From the NCBI GenBank assembly GCA_013153895.1, contig JAADDN010000074.1, positions 1 through 15,509 on the forward strand: 15,509 bases of DNA, given 5' to 3'. Position numbers and translations under genes: made by a program. The notes under the pieces were generated by a model, which ran no database searches, was not told where the DNA came from, and saw only the letters and a program-made list of their open reading frames with translations. Shown here piece after piece: positions 5,720 through 13,622 of the stretch. Numbering within the stretch: the first letter of the stretch is position 1; each line of letters starts with the position of its first letter. The DNA is from Thermoproteota archaeon (lineage in GTDB: Archaea; Thermoproteota; Thermoprotei; Thermoproteales; Thermocladiaceae).

Positions 5720-5775
5720 TACTCAGCGTAGTAGGACTCTTCATTAATCTCAGTCCGTGATCCCCTCATCACTTC
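5720..5775 (-). ncRNA. C/D box guide sRNA 2 (2'-O-methylation guide)
   Basis: Read on the minus strand: C GTGATGA (5772-5766), 12-base guide GGGGATCACGGA (5765-5754), D' CTGA (5753-5750), 5-base spacer GATTA, C' ATGAAGA (5744-5738, one mismatch), 11-base guide GTCCTACTACG (5737-5727), D CTGA (5726-5723). The core is again exactly 50 bases, the same architecture as sRNA 1 about 160 bases away on the same strand. Its C box begins only 10 bases after the stop codon of the GTP cyclohydrolase III-like gene, so it may be processed from that gene's 3' UTR; a weak TATA-like AAATAAGG (about 5793-5800) inside the last codons is another option. Predicted target sites by the five-base rule are the U in UCCGU^GAUCCCC (D') and the G in CGUAG^UAGGAC (D). 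I cannot place these in rRNA or tRNA from memory. Confidence 0.8.
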
Positions 5776-5781
5776 GAGAAT

Positions 5782-6498
5782 CTACACCTCTATCCTTATT
5801 TCTAGCTTTCTCTCTTGTCTAAGCTCATCAAGAGCATGTGTAGCCTTTCTCATAGCATCTCTAGGTCTCCTCGATACACCGATTCCAATCCTTATACGAT
5901 GTTCTCTAGAGAACTCTCTTATAAGTTCCATGTTCTCCGTTAACATTTTTGGAGTAGTTATTCCAATCATGTTATCTCCTCCTAAGTATAGTGCTATTCC
6001 CCTCAACTTTGACATTATTTCTCTGAACTCTCCATATATGTTCATTATGTACTCGTAAGTCTCGTAGACTGAGTATATCGTTAATAGTCTTATAGATCCA
6101 GCTAAGTCAGCATGTATGATACAGATCTCAGAGTTGTCAGGTATTTCTCCATCTATGATTATCTGATGAGAATTATATGTATAGTTAAGCAGTTCTGAAG
6201 CCTTCTTCTCAGCTTTTATAGCGTCCTCTCTAGATGCTATAGCCATTATTACAGGTACAGGAGAGATCTTCTGAAGCTCTCTAAGAACATCAAGATGATC
6301 TTCAACTGTTAGAGTATTAGTTATTGCTATCATGAGATCATAACGTAATGGATGAGCTACTGCTCCCTTAATAGAGAACTCTCTACTAAGTATACTGTGA
6401 AGTCTTCCCTGTACCTCCTGTATGAGATGTTCCCTATCTGGTCCTAAGCTCTCTGTCCACTCTCTATATCCTGAAAGTTTAATTAACGTGATCTGCAC
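5782..6498 (-). CDS. gch3: GTP cyclohydrolase III-type enzyme
   Basis: The 238-residue protein resembles archaeal GTP cyclohydrolase III (the Methanocaldococcus MJ0145 type), which opens the imidazole ring of GTP to the formamide FAPy nucleotide, a first step toward riboflavin and F420-type deazaflavins. Family features visible: the N-terminus MQITLIKLSGYREWTESLGPDRE, the first ferredoxin-like half with RYDLMIAITN (52-61), the strand IIHADLAGS (128-135) with D131 as likely metal ligand, and YLGGDN (171-176), the GGDEF-like motif of this two-palm fold. Length is slightly shorter than MJ0145. It starts with GTG at 6498, about 27 bases from a symmetric TATA element shared with the divergent HAD gene. 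Guide sRNA 2 follows immediately downstream. A different nucleotide cyclase-like activity cannot be excluded. Confidence 0.82.
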   Translation of the reverse strand: MQITLIKLSGYREWTESLGPDREHLIQEVQGRLHSILSREFSIKGAVAHPLRYDLMIAITNTLTVEDHLDVLRELQKISPVPVIMAIASREDAIKAEKKASELLNYTYNSHQIIIDGEIPDNSEICIIHADLAGSIRLLTIYSVYETYEYIMNIYGEFREIMSKLRGIALYLGGDNMIGITTPKMLTENMELIREFSREHRIRIGIGVSRRPRDAMRKATHALDELRQERKLEIRIEV

Positions 6499-6521
6499 TA
6501 TCCTTGAAGCTTCATTTATTC

Positions 6522-6529
6522 CTTATAAG
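6522..6529. promoter_or_regulatory. Shared palindromic TATA element (bidirectional promoter)
   Basis: CTTATAAG is its own reverse complement. It sits midway between the GTG start of the cyclohydrolase (6498, minus) and the GTG start of the HAD gene (6552, plus), about 27 bases from each. That is the distance at which archaeal TBP/TFB places the transcription start, so both mRNAs could be leaderless and driven by the one element. The starts are also mirror images (TCTGCAC 6492-6498, GTGCAGA 6552-6558). Confidence 0.65.
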
Positions 6530-6551
6530 TAGTGTCCAACTATAGCAATAT

Positions 6552-7298
6552 GTGCAGACTGTAGCTTGCTTTGATGTCTGGGGGACTCTAGTAATACCTG
6601 ATAAGGAGGGGTTTATTAAACATATATGTGATAATGTGAAGAAAGTTCTTGAGAAGAATGGTATAGAAGTGAGTATTGAAACTCTAGTAAAAGCATTTAC
6701 AGAATCTGATAGAGAGCTTAGAGAACGTAGAAGACTTAACTGTACATTGATAACTCCTGAAGAATGTGTAAAAACATTTCTTGAGAAGGCTCTAAATAAA
6801 AGTGTGTCTCTAGATCTAGTTGATGAGGTTGAGGATTCTATATGTAGAGCTGTTGAAGATAATCCTTATGTGAGACCTGCAGATAAAGTTCATGAAGTAT
6901 TATCAATGTTTAGAGAACGTGGTCATAAGCTTGCGATAGTTTCAAACATAGTCTTCTGGAGAAGTTCAGCTACGAGGAGGTTATTAAGGAGATTTGGGAT
7001 AGGTGGTTTCGATATTGAGATATATGCTGACATTGTTAGAGAAGTAAAACCTAATACTAAGATGCTTAGAATAGTTGAGAACTCTCTAAATGCAAGAGTA
7101 ATAGTACATGTTGGAGATAGCTTACATGAGGACGTCTCGATGGCTCTAGCATATGGTGTTCAAGCAGTCTTCATAGATAGGAGAATGCAGATATTATCGA
7201 GAGATGAGAGGATTAGACTCGAGCTTGGTGGTAGAGTGATAATTGTTAGAGAGTTGAAAGATCTCTTAAACGTGAATATAGAGAACATAGTTAGATGA
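6552..7298 (+). CDS. HAD-superfamily hydrolase
   Basis: This 248-residue cytoplasmic protein has the four HAD motifs: motif I FDVWGT with nucleophile D8, motif II at IVSN with S131, motif III K166 (REVKPN), and motif IV HVGDSLHEDV with D189 and D194. An alpha-helical C1 cap lies between motifs I and II (about 15-110). The second acidic residue of the usual phosphatase motif DxDGT is replaced by Trp (DVWGT). Haloacid dehalogenases also have an aromatic there (DxYGT), but motif IV here is of the metal-binding phosphatase type. The substrate cannot be inferred. The GTG start is supported by the symmetric TATA element. Downstream is the YkgJ-like gene with a 40-base gap holding its own TATA sequence. 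Confidence 0.85.
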   Translation: MQTVACFDVWGTLVIPDKEGFIKHICDNVKKVLEKNGIEVSIETLVKAFTESDRELRERRRLNCTLITPEECVKTFLEKALNKSVSLDLVDEVEDSICRAVEDNPYVRPADKVHEVLSMFRERGHKLAIVSNIVFWRSSATRRLLRRFGIGGFDIEIYADIVREVKPNTKMLRIVENSLNARVIVHVGDSLHEDVSMALAYGVQAVFIDRRMQILSRDERIRLELGGRVIIVRELKDLLNVNIENIVR

Positions 7299-7307
7299 CA
7301 GGACTAG

Positions 7308-7317
7308 GATTAATAAA
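7308..7317 (+). promoter_or_regulatory. TATA element for the YkgJ-truD operon
   Basis: GATTAATAAA is centred about 26 bases before the GTG at 7339, in the short gap after the HAD stop. It supports the GTG start and a leaderless transcript covering the cysteine-cluster gene and truD. Confidence 0.5.
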
Positions 7318-7338
7318 CCTCCATGCACAGATCTGCCT

Positions 7339-8004
7339 GTGGTACTGAGACCCTTCAGATGTGTGCCAGGATGCGGATACTGCTGCAAGATAAGTCCAAT
7401 AACGATATTTCCCCACGAGGTTCACATACTTAAGAGACTTGCTAGATCACTAGACAAGAACATAATAATAAGACCAGGATACAAGATCGTTGACCTACTT
7501 AGCAGAGTTAGAGTAGTAATATCTTACATACTTGAGCTAGATCCAGAGACTGGGACATGTCCATTTCTCGAAGATGATAAGTGTCTAATACATAATAAGT
7601 ATAAGCCAATAACCTGTAGAGCATTTCCAAGAGTACCAAAAGTATTACAGTACGTTGTCGATAGAGAGAGTAGGGGAATATACTTCTCATATGAGATAGG
7701 AATATCAAAAGCGTGTCCAGAAGTAAAGAAGACATATACTGACTACGAGATTGAGCTACTATTAGCAAATCCAGAGATAGCTAGAAAAATAATGCCTAGA
7801 GAGTACGAAGCATGTGAAGAATTTCTACATGTGAGGAAGATATATCTAGACTTGTTAACAACAATATGGCGTAGAGGACTAGCAGTATTTAGCGATGACA
7901 TATCATATCCCTGGCCTCTAGTAAATGCTTACGATTTCATAAGACAGTACTATCCTGAGATAACGATACAGACCTTCACTGGAGGTAGAGAGATCAAGCT
8001 TTAA
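7339..8004 (+). CDS. YkgJ-family cysteine-cluster protein (metal-binding)
   Basis: This 221-residue protein has the CxxxCxxCC pattern of the YkgJ/CxxCxxCC family: C8, C12, C15 and C16 near the N-terminus, then C74PFLEDDKC82LIHNKYKPITC93RAFP, with C126 as a possible further ligand. The family is thought to bind iron or zinc, possibly an Fe-S cluster, and its biochemical role is not settled. The C-terminal 90 residues (helical, no cysteines in a pattern) are not assigned. It begins with GTG at 7339 and is followed by truD one base after its stop, so the two are one operon and the protein may take part in RNA modification or in maintaining a redox-sensitive partner (inference). Confidence 0.85.
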   Translation: MVLRPFRCVPGCGYCCKISPITIFPHEVHILKRLARSLDKNIIIRPGYKIVDLLSRVRVVISYILELDPETGTCPFLEDDKCLIHNKYKPITCRAFPRVPKVLQYVVDRESRGIYFSYEIGISKACPEVKKTYTDYEIELLLANPEIARKIMPREYEACEEFLHVRKIYLDLLTTIWRRGLAVFSDDISYPWPLVNAYDFIRQYYPEITIQTFTGGREIKL

Positions 8005-8005
8005 G

Positions 8006-9349
8006 ATGCCTATCAGAACGTTAGCAGAGATCGACAGAGAGATAGGAATAGAATGGTATGTGACAGACACTCCAGGGACAGGAGGAAGATTGAGAACATT
8101 TCTAGAGGACTTCATAGTTGAAGAAATAACAATAGATGGAGTAATACTATGGTCAACATTGTCAGGAAGAGAGATAGAGTTAAGGGATAGAGGATCAGGA
8201 TGGTACTGGATAGTCATAGAGAAGAGAAAGATAGATACCATAACTGTAGCATACAAGATAGCTAGAGCTCTAGGACTATCAATGAGAGAGGTGACTTATG
8301 GAGGATTGAAAGATACTGTAGCAGTTACAACACAGATATTCTCAGTACCAGATAAGGTAAGCATAGAGAACATAAGATCAATAGAAGACGATAGATTGAA
8401 AATATTGAAGATAGTCAGAGCAGGTCAACCATATACATCACAAGACATGTGGGGTAACAGGTTCACAATAACTATAAGAGAAGTTGAAAAACCTGAAAAT
8501 CTCGAACAATGTTTAAAACAGATATCTGAGAGAGGACTACCAAACTACTACGGCTATCAGAGATTTGGATTACAGAGACCAAACACGCACATAATAGGTA
8601 AGTTAATAATACTAAGAAGATTCGAAGATGCATTAATAGAACTACTTGGAAAACCATGGATAGAAGAGACTGAAGATGTATCAAAAGCAAGAGAACTATT
8701 CTTAAAAGGAGAATACTGTAAAGCACTTGAAGTACTACCAAGAAGCTTGAGATTTCTTCCTGAGAGAAGAGTACTAGAGCATCTATGTAAGAATCCTAGA
8801 GATCATGTTGGTGCACTAAGAAGGTTACCTCAAGATCTATTGAAGCTCTATATTGAGAGTTATCAATCATATCTATTCAATAAAGCTCTAAGTAAGAGAA
8901 TAGAGCTAGGACTTTCGATAAGAGAGGCCGTTGAGGGAGATTATGTAGCAATTTTAGATCATAGAGGCTTACCTACAAGACATATAATATACGTGTCCTC
9001 TAGAACTATATTAGAGAAAGTTAATCAGAAGATTAGAGAAGGTAAGATGTGTCTAATGCTTCCAGTTCCTGGATATTCTACAAAAATAATGCCTGGAGTA
9101 CAGGGAGAGATATTGAAAAGCATAATTAAGGAGGAAGGTATTGACCTAGAGATGTTTAGGTTACGTGAGATTCCTGAAGCTGACTGTCCTGGAACATTTA
9201 GACAAGCATCTATTCAACCTCATGTAGAACATTATGAACATTCTAACAATATTATAAGAATAATTTTTAGACTTATCAGAGGAAGTTATGCTACAGTACT
9301 TCTCAGAGAGATAGTGAAGCCTCAAGACCCAAGAGGGGCAGGTTTCTAA
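8006..9349 (+). CDS. truD: tRNA pseudouridine(13) synthase TruD/Pus7 family
   Basis: The 447-residue enzyme converts uridine to pseudouridine in tRNA, classically at position 13; archaeal members may act at other positions. Diagnostic motifs: the N-terminal RTFLEDFIVEEI (30-41); the catalytic GGLKDTVAVTTQ (99-110) with the essential Asp at D103; and NYYGYQRFG (180-188) at the start of the TRUD insertion domain, which runs to about residue 400. C-terminal RQASIQP and the final strands close the core. The length is typical of archaeal TruD. Its ATG at 8006 is one base after the preceding stop. It converges on the SIMPL gene with a single base between stops. I see no missing key residue. Confidence 0.95.
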   Translation: MPIRTLAEIDREIGIEWYVTDTPGTGGRLRTFLEDFIVEEITIDGVILWSTLSGREIELRDRGSGWYWIVIEKRKIDTITVAYKIARALGLSMREVTYGGLKDTVAVTTQIFSVPDKVSIENIRSIEDDRLKILKIVRAGQPYTSQDMWGNRFTITIREVEKPENLEQCLKQISERGLPNYYGYQRFGLQRPNTHIIGKLIILRRFEDALIELLGKPWIEETEDVSKARELFLKGEYCKALEVLPRSLRFLPERRVLEHLCKNPRDHVGALRRLPQDLLKLYIESYQSYLFNKALSKRIELGLSIREAVEGDYVAILDHRGLPTRHIIYVSSRTILEKVNQKIREGKMCLMLPVPGYSTKIMPGVQGEILKSIIKEEGIDLEMFRLREIPEADCPGTFRQASIQPHVEHYEHSNNIIRIIFRLIRGSYATVLLREIVKPQDPRGAGF

Positions 9350-9350
9350 C

Positions 9351-10124
9351 TTATCTACATAATCTAGCGGTTACGTACACTGTCGCAGTTATTATACCTG
9401 TAGGCGAGTACAGTATTGGCTGCGTATTTCTTACACCTATCTCATATGTCGGTTTCATTATTGGGTAGAAGTTCTCCTTTATGTTTAATATCACGATCTT
9501 GCTCATACCTAAAGCTCTAGCTATTACATCAAGCTTATCTAGTGCGTTCTCTATAGCACGTCTCAGAGCTAGATTGTAAGCCTTCTCAACTATTGTCCTA
9601 TTAGCTGAGAAACTGAGTTTTAACGTTATTAGATTACTTACCAGGTACGGTACTACACTACTTATAGCAGTTATGTTGAATGTTGTAGCAGTTATGTGAT
9701 ACGTAACCACATAACCTGTAAGTTTTCCAGCGTATGTGTAATATGGTTGCACTGTTATATACTTCGTCTCTATATTCATGTTATTCTTCTTCAATAACTG
9801 TATTACTCTGTTACCTACATTCACTATATTATTATAGGTCTCCTTTATGTTCATGCTTGGTACAGGGTTCTTAACATATATGTCTAATATTGCTAGTGAT
9901 AGAGTATACTCCGCTTTTCCAGTACCATAAACGTTGACTATTATACAATCCTTATCGTCTACTATCGATATCTTGCTTAACGTATCATTTATGGTATTAT
10001 TAGTACATCCCGTCTTGTTTAGATTCCCTTCCTGACCTATTATCGAGAGTATTAGAACTGATAAAGCAAGACCTAGCACTATTCCAAGTGTTATACATAT
10101 TCTCCTCAGTCTCGAATTCTTCAT
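9351..10124 (-). CDS. Membrane-anchored SIMPL-domain (DUF541) protein
   Basis: This 257-residue protein has a positively charged start (MKNSRLRRI), then one hydrophobic segment at about 9-30 that acts as a signal anchor or uncleaved signal peptide. A short linker carries three potential N-glycosylation sites within 13 residues (N36KT, N42NT, N46DT). The rest, about 60-257, is a SIMPL domain: IIVNVYGTGKAEYTLSLAILDIYV at its start, a central VTYHITATTFNI strand and a final SPTGIITATVYVTARL. SIMPL proteins are extracytoplasmic, oligomeric and linked to stress defence in some bacteria; function in crenarchaea is unknown. It lies between rpoB and truD and has a TATA-like sequence upstream, so it is probably transcribed separately from rpoB. 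Confidence 0.85.
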   Translation of the reverse strand: MKNSRLRRICITLGIVLGLALSVLILSIIGQEGNLNKTGCTNNTINDTLSKISIVDDKDCIIVNVYGTGKAEYTLSLAILDIYVKNPVPSMNIKETYNNIVNVGNRVIQLLKKNNMNIETKYITVQPYYTYAGKLTGYVVTYHITATTFNITAISSVVPYLVSNLITLKLSFSANRTIVEKAYNLALRRAIENALDKLDVIARALGMSKIVILNIKENFYPIMKPTYEIGVRNTQPILYSPTGIITATVYVTARLCR

Positions 10125-10143
10125 TACTGTGTGCTTAATCTAC

Positions 10144-10153
10144 AATTTTTAGA
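10144..10153 (-). promoter_or_regulatory. TATA element for the SIMPL gene
   Basis: Read on the minus strand the sequence is TCTAAAAATT, centred about 25 bases before the ATG at 10124, in the 49-base gap after rpoB. No T-rich terminator for rpoB is visible in this gap, so read-through from rpoB is also possible. Confidence 0.45.
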
Positions 10154-10173
10154 AATTTAAATCGTACGGTATA

Positions 10174-13100
10174 TTATCTACGCTCCTCAATTGGATCTCC
10201 AAGTATGAGTTTTGGATATATTCCTAAGCTGATTAACTCCTGTAGCAGTAGCTTGAACGCGTATGGTACGACTACCTTTGCTATCCTACCCTTATCTCCA
10301 TGTATTGGACATACAGGCTTCTTTAATCGTGCATCGTACCACGCTATCATTCCACAGTCCTCGCATACGTACATTACGTACTTATCACTTGACTCTACTA
10401 ATCTCTCTCTGAGTAGTGCCGCTGCACCATGAGCTATCAAGCAGTCACGCTCCATCTCTCCTAAACGTAGACCACCTTCTCTTGATCTTCCTTCTGTTGG
10501 CTGTCTAGTCAAGATCTGTACTGGTCCTCTAGCTCTCGCATGTATCTTATCTGCAACCATGTGATGCAGCTTCTGGTAGTATACTATTCCTATGAATATG
10601 TCTGCTTCAAGCTTCTCTCCTGTTATTCCACTATACATGACCTCCTTTCCATCCCATCTGAATCCTAGCTTGACTAGAGCCTCCTTAAGCTCATCCTCTG
10701 TAACTCCCTCGAATGGTGTAGCATCTACAAGTATTCCACGCATTGCTGCAACCTTTCCAGCCATTGATTCAAGTATCTGACCAACAGTCATTCTGCTTGG
10801 TAGTGCGTGTGGGTTCATTATTATGTCAGGTATTATTCCATCCTCAGTGAATGGCATGTCCTCCATAGGTATGACCATTCCTATGACTCCCTTCTGACCA
10901 TGCCTGCTAGCGAACTTATCTCCAAGCTCTGGTATCCTCTCTTCCCTAACCTTCACTTTAACGAGCTTGTAGCCCTCGTTAGTCTCTGTCAGGATTACGC
11001 TGTCAACTATGCCCTTCTCACCACGTCTGACGGTTACTGATGAGTCTCTTCTACGCATCATTACTGGAGTCTCTACTAGAGATGTGTAGAATCTTGGTGG
11101 TGATGTCTTTCCTATCAGGACCTCTCCACTAGACACGAATACTTCTGGTGATACTATACCATCCTCGTCAAGGTGTGCATATGCTTCAGAACCCTTGTAA
11201 TCTTTCACGTCTGATGGTGGTATCTCTATCCTATCCTCCTCACCTCCAGGATACTTTATCTCCTCTGCCTCATATGTTCTAAAGAAGAAGCTTCTGAACA
11301 TTCCTCTCTCAATTGCTGCTCTAGACATTATTATTGCATCCTCCATGTTATATCCTGTATATGTTAGTAATGCTACGACAGCATTCTGACCAGCTGGTCT
11401 CTTATCATAACCTATCAAGCTGATACCCTTAGTAGTTACTAGAGGTCTCTCTGGATATATCATTAAGTGTCCTCTGCTATCCATCCTGTACTTTAAGTTC
11501 GATGTTGAGAGTCCAAGACTCTGCTTAGCCATTGCTGCCTCATATGTGTTTCTCGGTGCCTGATTATGCTCTAGGTATGGTATTATGTGCGCTATTGCTC
11601 CAAGTATGACTGATGGTATTATCTCCATGTGAGTACATCTCGATAGGTCCTCTGTTGGGTCTATACATATGAGAGCATTCTCCTCCTCATCAGCATCAAG
11701 ATACTCTATCACTCCCTCCTTGACGAGGTCACTCCACTTTATCTCTCCCTTCCTCAGCTTCTCTATATGTTCTGGAGTGAGCTTAAGCTTTCCATTCTCT
11801 ATCACTAGTACAGGCCTCCTCAATCTACCTCCATCACAGTTGATACGTATCTCACCTCTAGATGGGAAGTATGCTATATTTATCTCATGAGATATGAGTC
11901 CTCTCCTCCTCATCTGTCTAATAGTGTTTACAAGCTTCTCAGGATCCTCATGAATACCTATTAGCCTACCATTCAGATATACCTCGGCGCCCTTAATACC
12001 CTCCTTTCTCGCCTCTAGGACAGGTTTGACACCTAGACTATATAATTGTCTCTCAACCTCTGCCTCATCTATTCCAACAGTTATGTTTGCTAATAATGCA
12101 AGGTTCTTAACTAATCCACAGTTCTGTCCTTCTGGAGTCTCTATAGCACATAGTCTACCCCACTGTGTTGGATGGAGATCACGTGCCTCGAAGTGTGGTT
12201 GCGTTCTACTTAAACTTGATACTACTCTCCTAAGGTGACTCAGTGTTGATAATCTGTTAGTTCTATCAAGCATCTGTGATACTCCTGTTCTACCTCCAAC
12301 CCAGTTACCTGTAGCTAATGCATGCCTAATCCTCTCTGTAAGTATGTCAGCTCTGACGAGAGTTATTAACTGTGGTATTCTACCTCGCGTGTAGACCTTC
12401 TCTAACTGTGAACGTAGGTCCTGTAGAAGCTGCTTGAAGACTACTCTAAATAGCTGAGCCATCAGCTCTCCAGCAATCCTGACACGTTTGTTAGCTATGT
12501 GATCCTTATCGTCAGGTTTTCTTCTTCCAAGAACCATCTCTACAATGCCCTTAACTATCTGACCTAGGAAGAGTGCCTTCCTGAACCTCGTCTCAGGACT
12601 TGGATCTGTGCCTAAGTGTGGGAAGAGGTACTTGTCTAGTACCTGCATAGCCCTCTCAATTCTAGCCTCTCTAGGAACTCCAACAGCAACTTTGCTACCT
12701 ATGAAGTCTCTTGCAGCATCTACTGTTGGAGCTATGTTAGAGGAGTATAATAGTGATGGGAACAGCTCCTTCTGAATCTCAACATCATCACTAACAGCTA
12801 GAACTATGTCCTCATCAGTCTCAAGTCCTAGAGCACGCATTATTATTGGAAATGGTATTCTCGCTGGAATAGCTCTCATGCTCACATAGATTATGCCATC
12901 TCTATGTCTCTCAACTATGATAGTGCTCCTATAGCCTGGACCCATAGATATGACCTTCGCAGTATGCGTTATCGATGCCTTCTCACCATAATCGTAGAAT
13001 GGTCTGTTAGGTGCAAGATCCTCCTGAGTAACTAGGACTCTCTCACTACCATTAATGATGAAGTATCCTCCAAAGTCCTCAGGATCCTCAAGCTTCTTCA

Positions 13101-13581
13101 CAAGATCCTCAGGCTTGAGACCATAGAGGTTACAGTACTTTGACCTCACCATTATTGGTAGATCACCAATATAGACCCTCTCTCTACTGATCTCCTCATT
13201 ATTCACATAGAGAACCATGTTCAGGTAAAGTGGTGCAGCATAGGTCAAGTTTCGTAACCTAGCCTCTATAGGATAAACAATGTTCTCACTACCATCAACC
13301 TCCTTAACCCTAGGTCTACCAACCTCAATCTTCTCAAGCTTTACAAATAGACCACCAATCTCAGTCTCTACCTTACCAACCTCATTTATCAGCTTCTGAA
13401 GCTTGTTCTCTATAAAATCGTTAAATGACTCTATCTGATGTCTAACGAGACCCCACTCTCTTATATATGCCTCTACGAGGACCCACCTATCCTCATAAGT
13501 AGGGAAAGGTCCCTCCCTAGTCCTCTTAGATCTCCATACAGGAAGCGGAATTAGGTCAGGATTCTCCTTAGGCGAAACCAT
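10174..13581 (-). CDS. rpoB: DNA-directed RNA polymerase subunit B (Rpo2), unsplit
   Basis: This is the second-largest subunit of archaeal RNA polymerase. With the start chosen here it has 1,135 residues, the usual size for an undivided crenarchaeal B subunit. Visible hallmarks: RLCAIETPEGQNCGL (476-490), TYTGYNMEDAIIMS (740-753), GDKFASRHGQKG (887-898) with the active-site lysines, GEMERD (1041-1046) and a C-terminal zinc ribbon (C1073xxC1076 ... C1091xxH1094). The frame is open 24 codons further upstream, but a strong TATA element (13611-13622) lies inside that extension and the extra residues look unlike any RpoB start, so I prefer ATG 13581 (MVSPKENPDL). It is not followed by rpoA1 and rpoA2 nor preceded by rpoH, which is the usual crenarchaeal order. 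Confidence 0.97.
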   Translation of the reverse strand: MVSPKENPDLIPLPVWRSKRTREGPFPTYEDRWVLVEAYIREWGLVRHQIESFNDFIENKLQKLINEVGKVETEIGGLFVKLEKIEVGRPRVKEVDGSENIVYPIEARLRNLTYAAPLYLNMVLYVNNEEISRERVYIGDLPIMVRSKYCNLYGLKPEDLVKKLEDPEDFGGYFIINGSERVLVTQEDLAPNRPFYDYGEKASITHTAKVISMGPGYRSTIIVERHRDGIIYVSMRAIPARIPFPIIMRALGLETDEDIVLAVSDDVEIQKELFPSLLYSSNIAPTVDAARDFIGSKVAVGVPREARIERAMQVLDKYLFPHLGTDPSPETRFRKALFLGQIVKGIVEMVLGRRKPDDKDHIANKRVRIAGELMAQLFRVVFKQLLQDLRSQLEKVYTRGRIPQLITLVRADILTERIRHALATGNWVGGRTGVSQMLDRTNRLSTLSHLRRVVSSLSRTQPHFEARDLHPTQWGRLCAIETPEGQNCGLVKNLALLANITVGIDEAEVERQLYSLGVKPVLEARKEGIKGAEVYLNGRLIGIHEDPEKLVNTIRQMRRRGLISHEINIAYFPSRGEIRINCDGGRLRRPVLVIENGKLKLTPEHIEKLRKGEIKWSDLVKEGVIEYLDADEEENALICIDPTEDLSRCTHMEIIPSVILGAIAHIIPYLEHNQAPRNTYEAAMAKQSLGLSTSNLKYRMDSRGHLMIYPERPLVTTKGISLIGYDKRPAGQNAVVALLTYTGYNMEDAIIMSRAAIERGMFRSFFFRTYEAEEIKYPGGEEDRIEIPPSDVKDYKGSEAYAHLDEDGIVSPEVFVSSGEVLIGKTSPPRFYTSLVETPVMMRRRDSSVTVRRGEKGIVDSVILTETNEGYKLVKVKVREERIPELGDKFASRHGQKGVIGMVIPMEDMPFTEDGIIPDIIMNPHALPSRMTVGQILESMAGKVAAMRGILVDATPFEGVTEDELKEALVKLGFRWDGKEVMYSGITGEKLEADIFIGIVYYQKLHHMVADKIHARARGPVQILTRQPTEGRSREGGLRLGEMERDCLIAHGAAALLRERLVESSDKYVMYVCEDCGMIAWYDARLKKPVCPIHGDKGRIAKVVVPYAFKLLLQELISLGIYPKLILGDPIEERR

Positions 13582-13610
13582 TAAACCACTTGACACGACT
13601 ATACATGTAA

Positions 13611-13622
13611 GGTTTAAATAAG
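13611..13622 (-). promoter_or_regulatory. TATA element for rpoB (possibly shared with the divergent gene)
   Basis: Read on the minus strand the sequence is ACTTATTTAAAC, about 35 bases before the rpoB ATG at 13581, implying a leader of about 9 bases. The core is nearly palindromic (TTTAAATA on the plus strand). In that orientation it would start a transcript near 13642 with a leader of about 27 bases for the gene at 13669; GGTG at 13655-13658 could then be its ribosome-binding site. Confidence 0.5.

Noticed and set aside
5353..5781. tRNA gene in the long gap
   Set aside because: I found no T-loop GTTCRA-type motif or acceptor stem pairing on either strand.
7918..8256. 112-codon open frame on the minus strand across the YkgJ/truD junction
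   Set aside because: Both plus-strand genes are certain, and this frame is antisense with no supporting signal.
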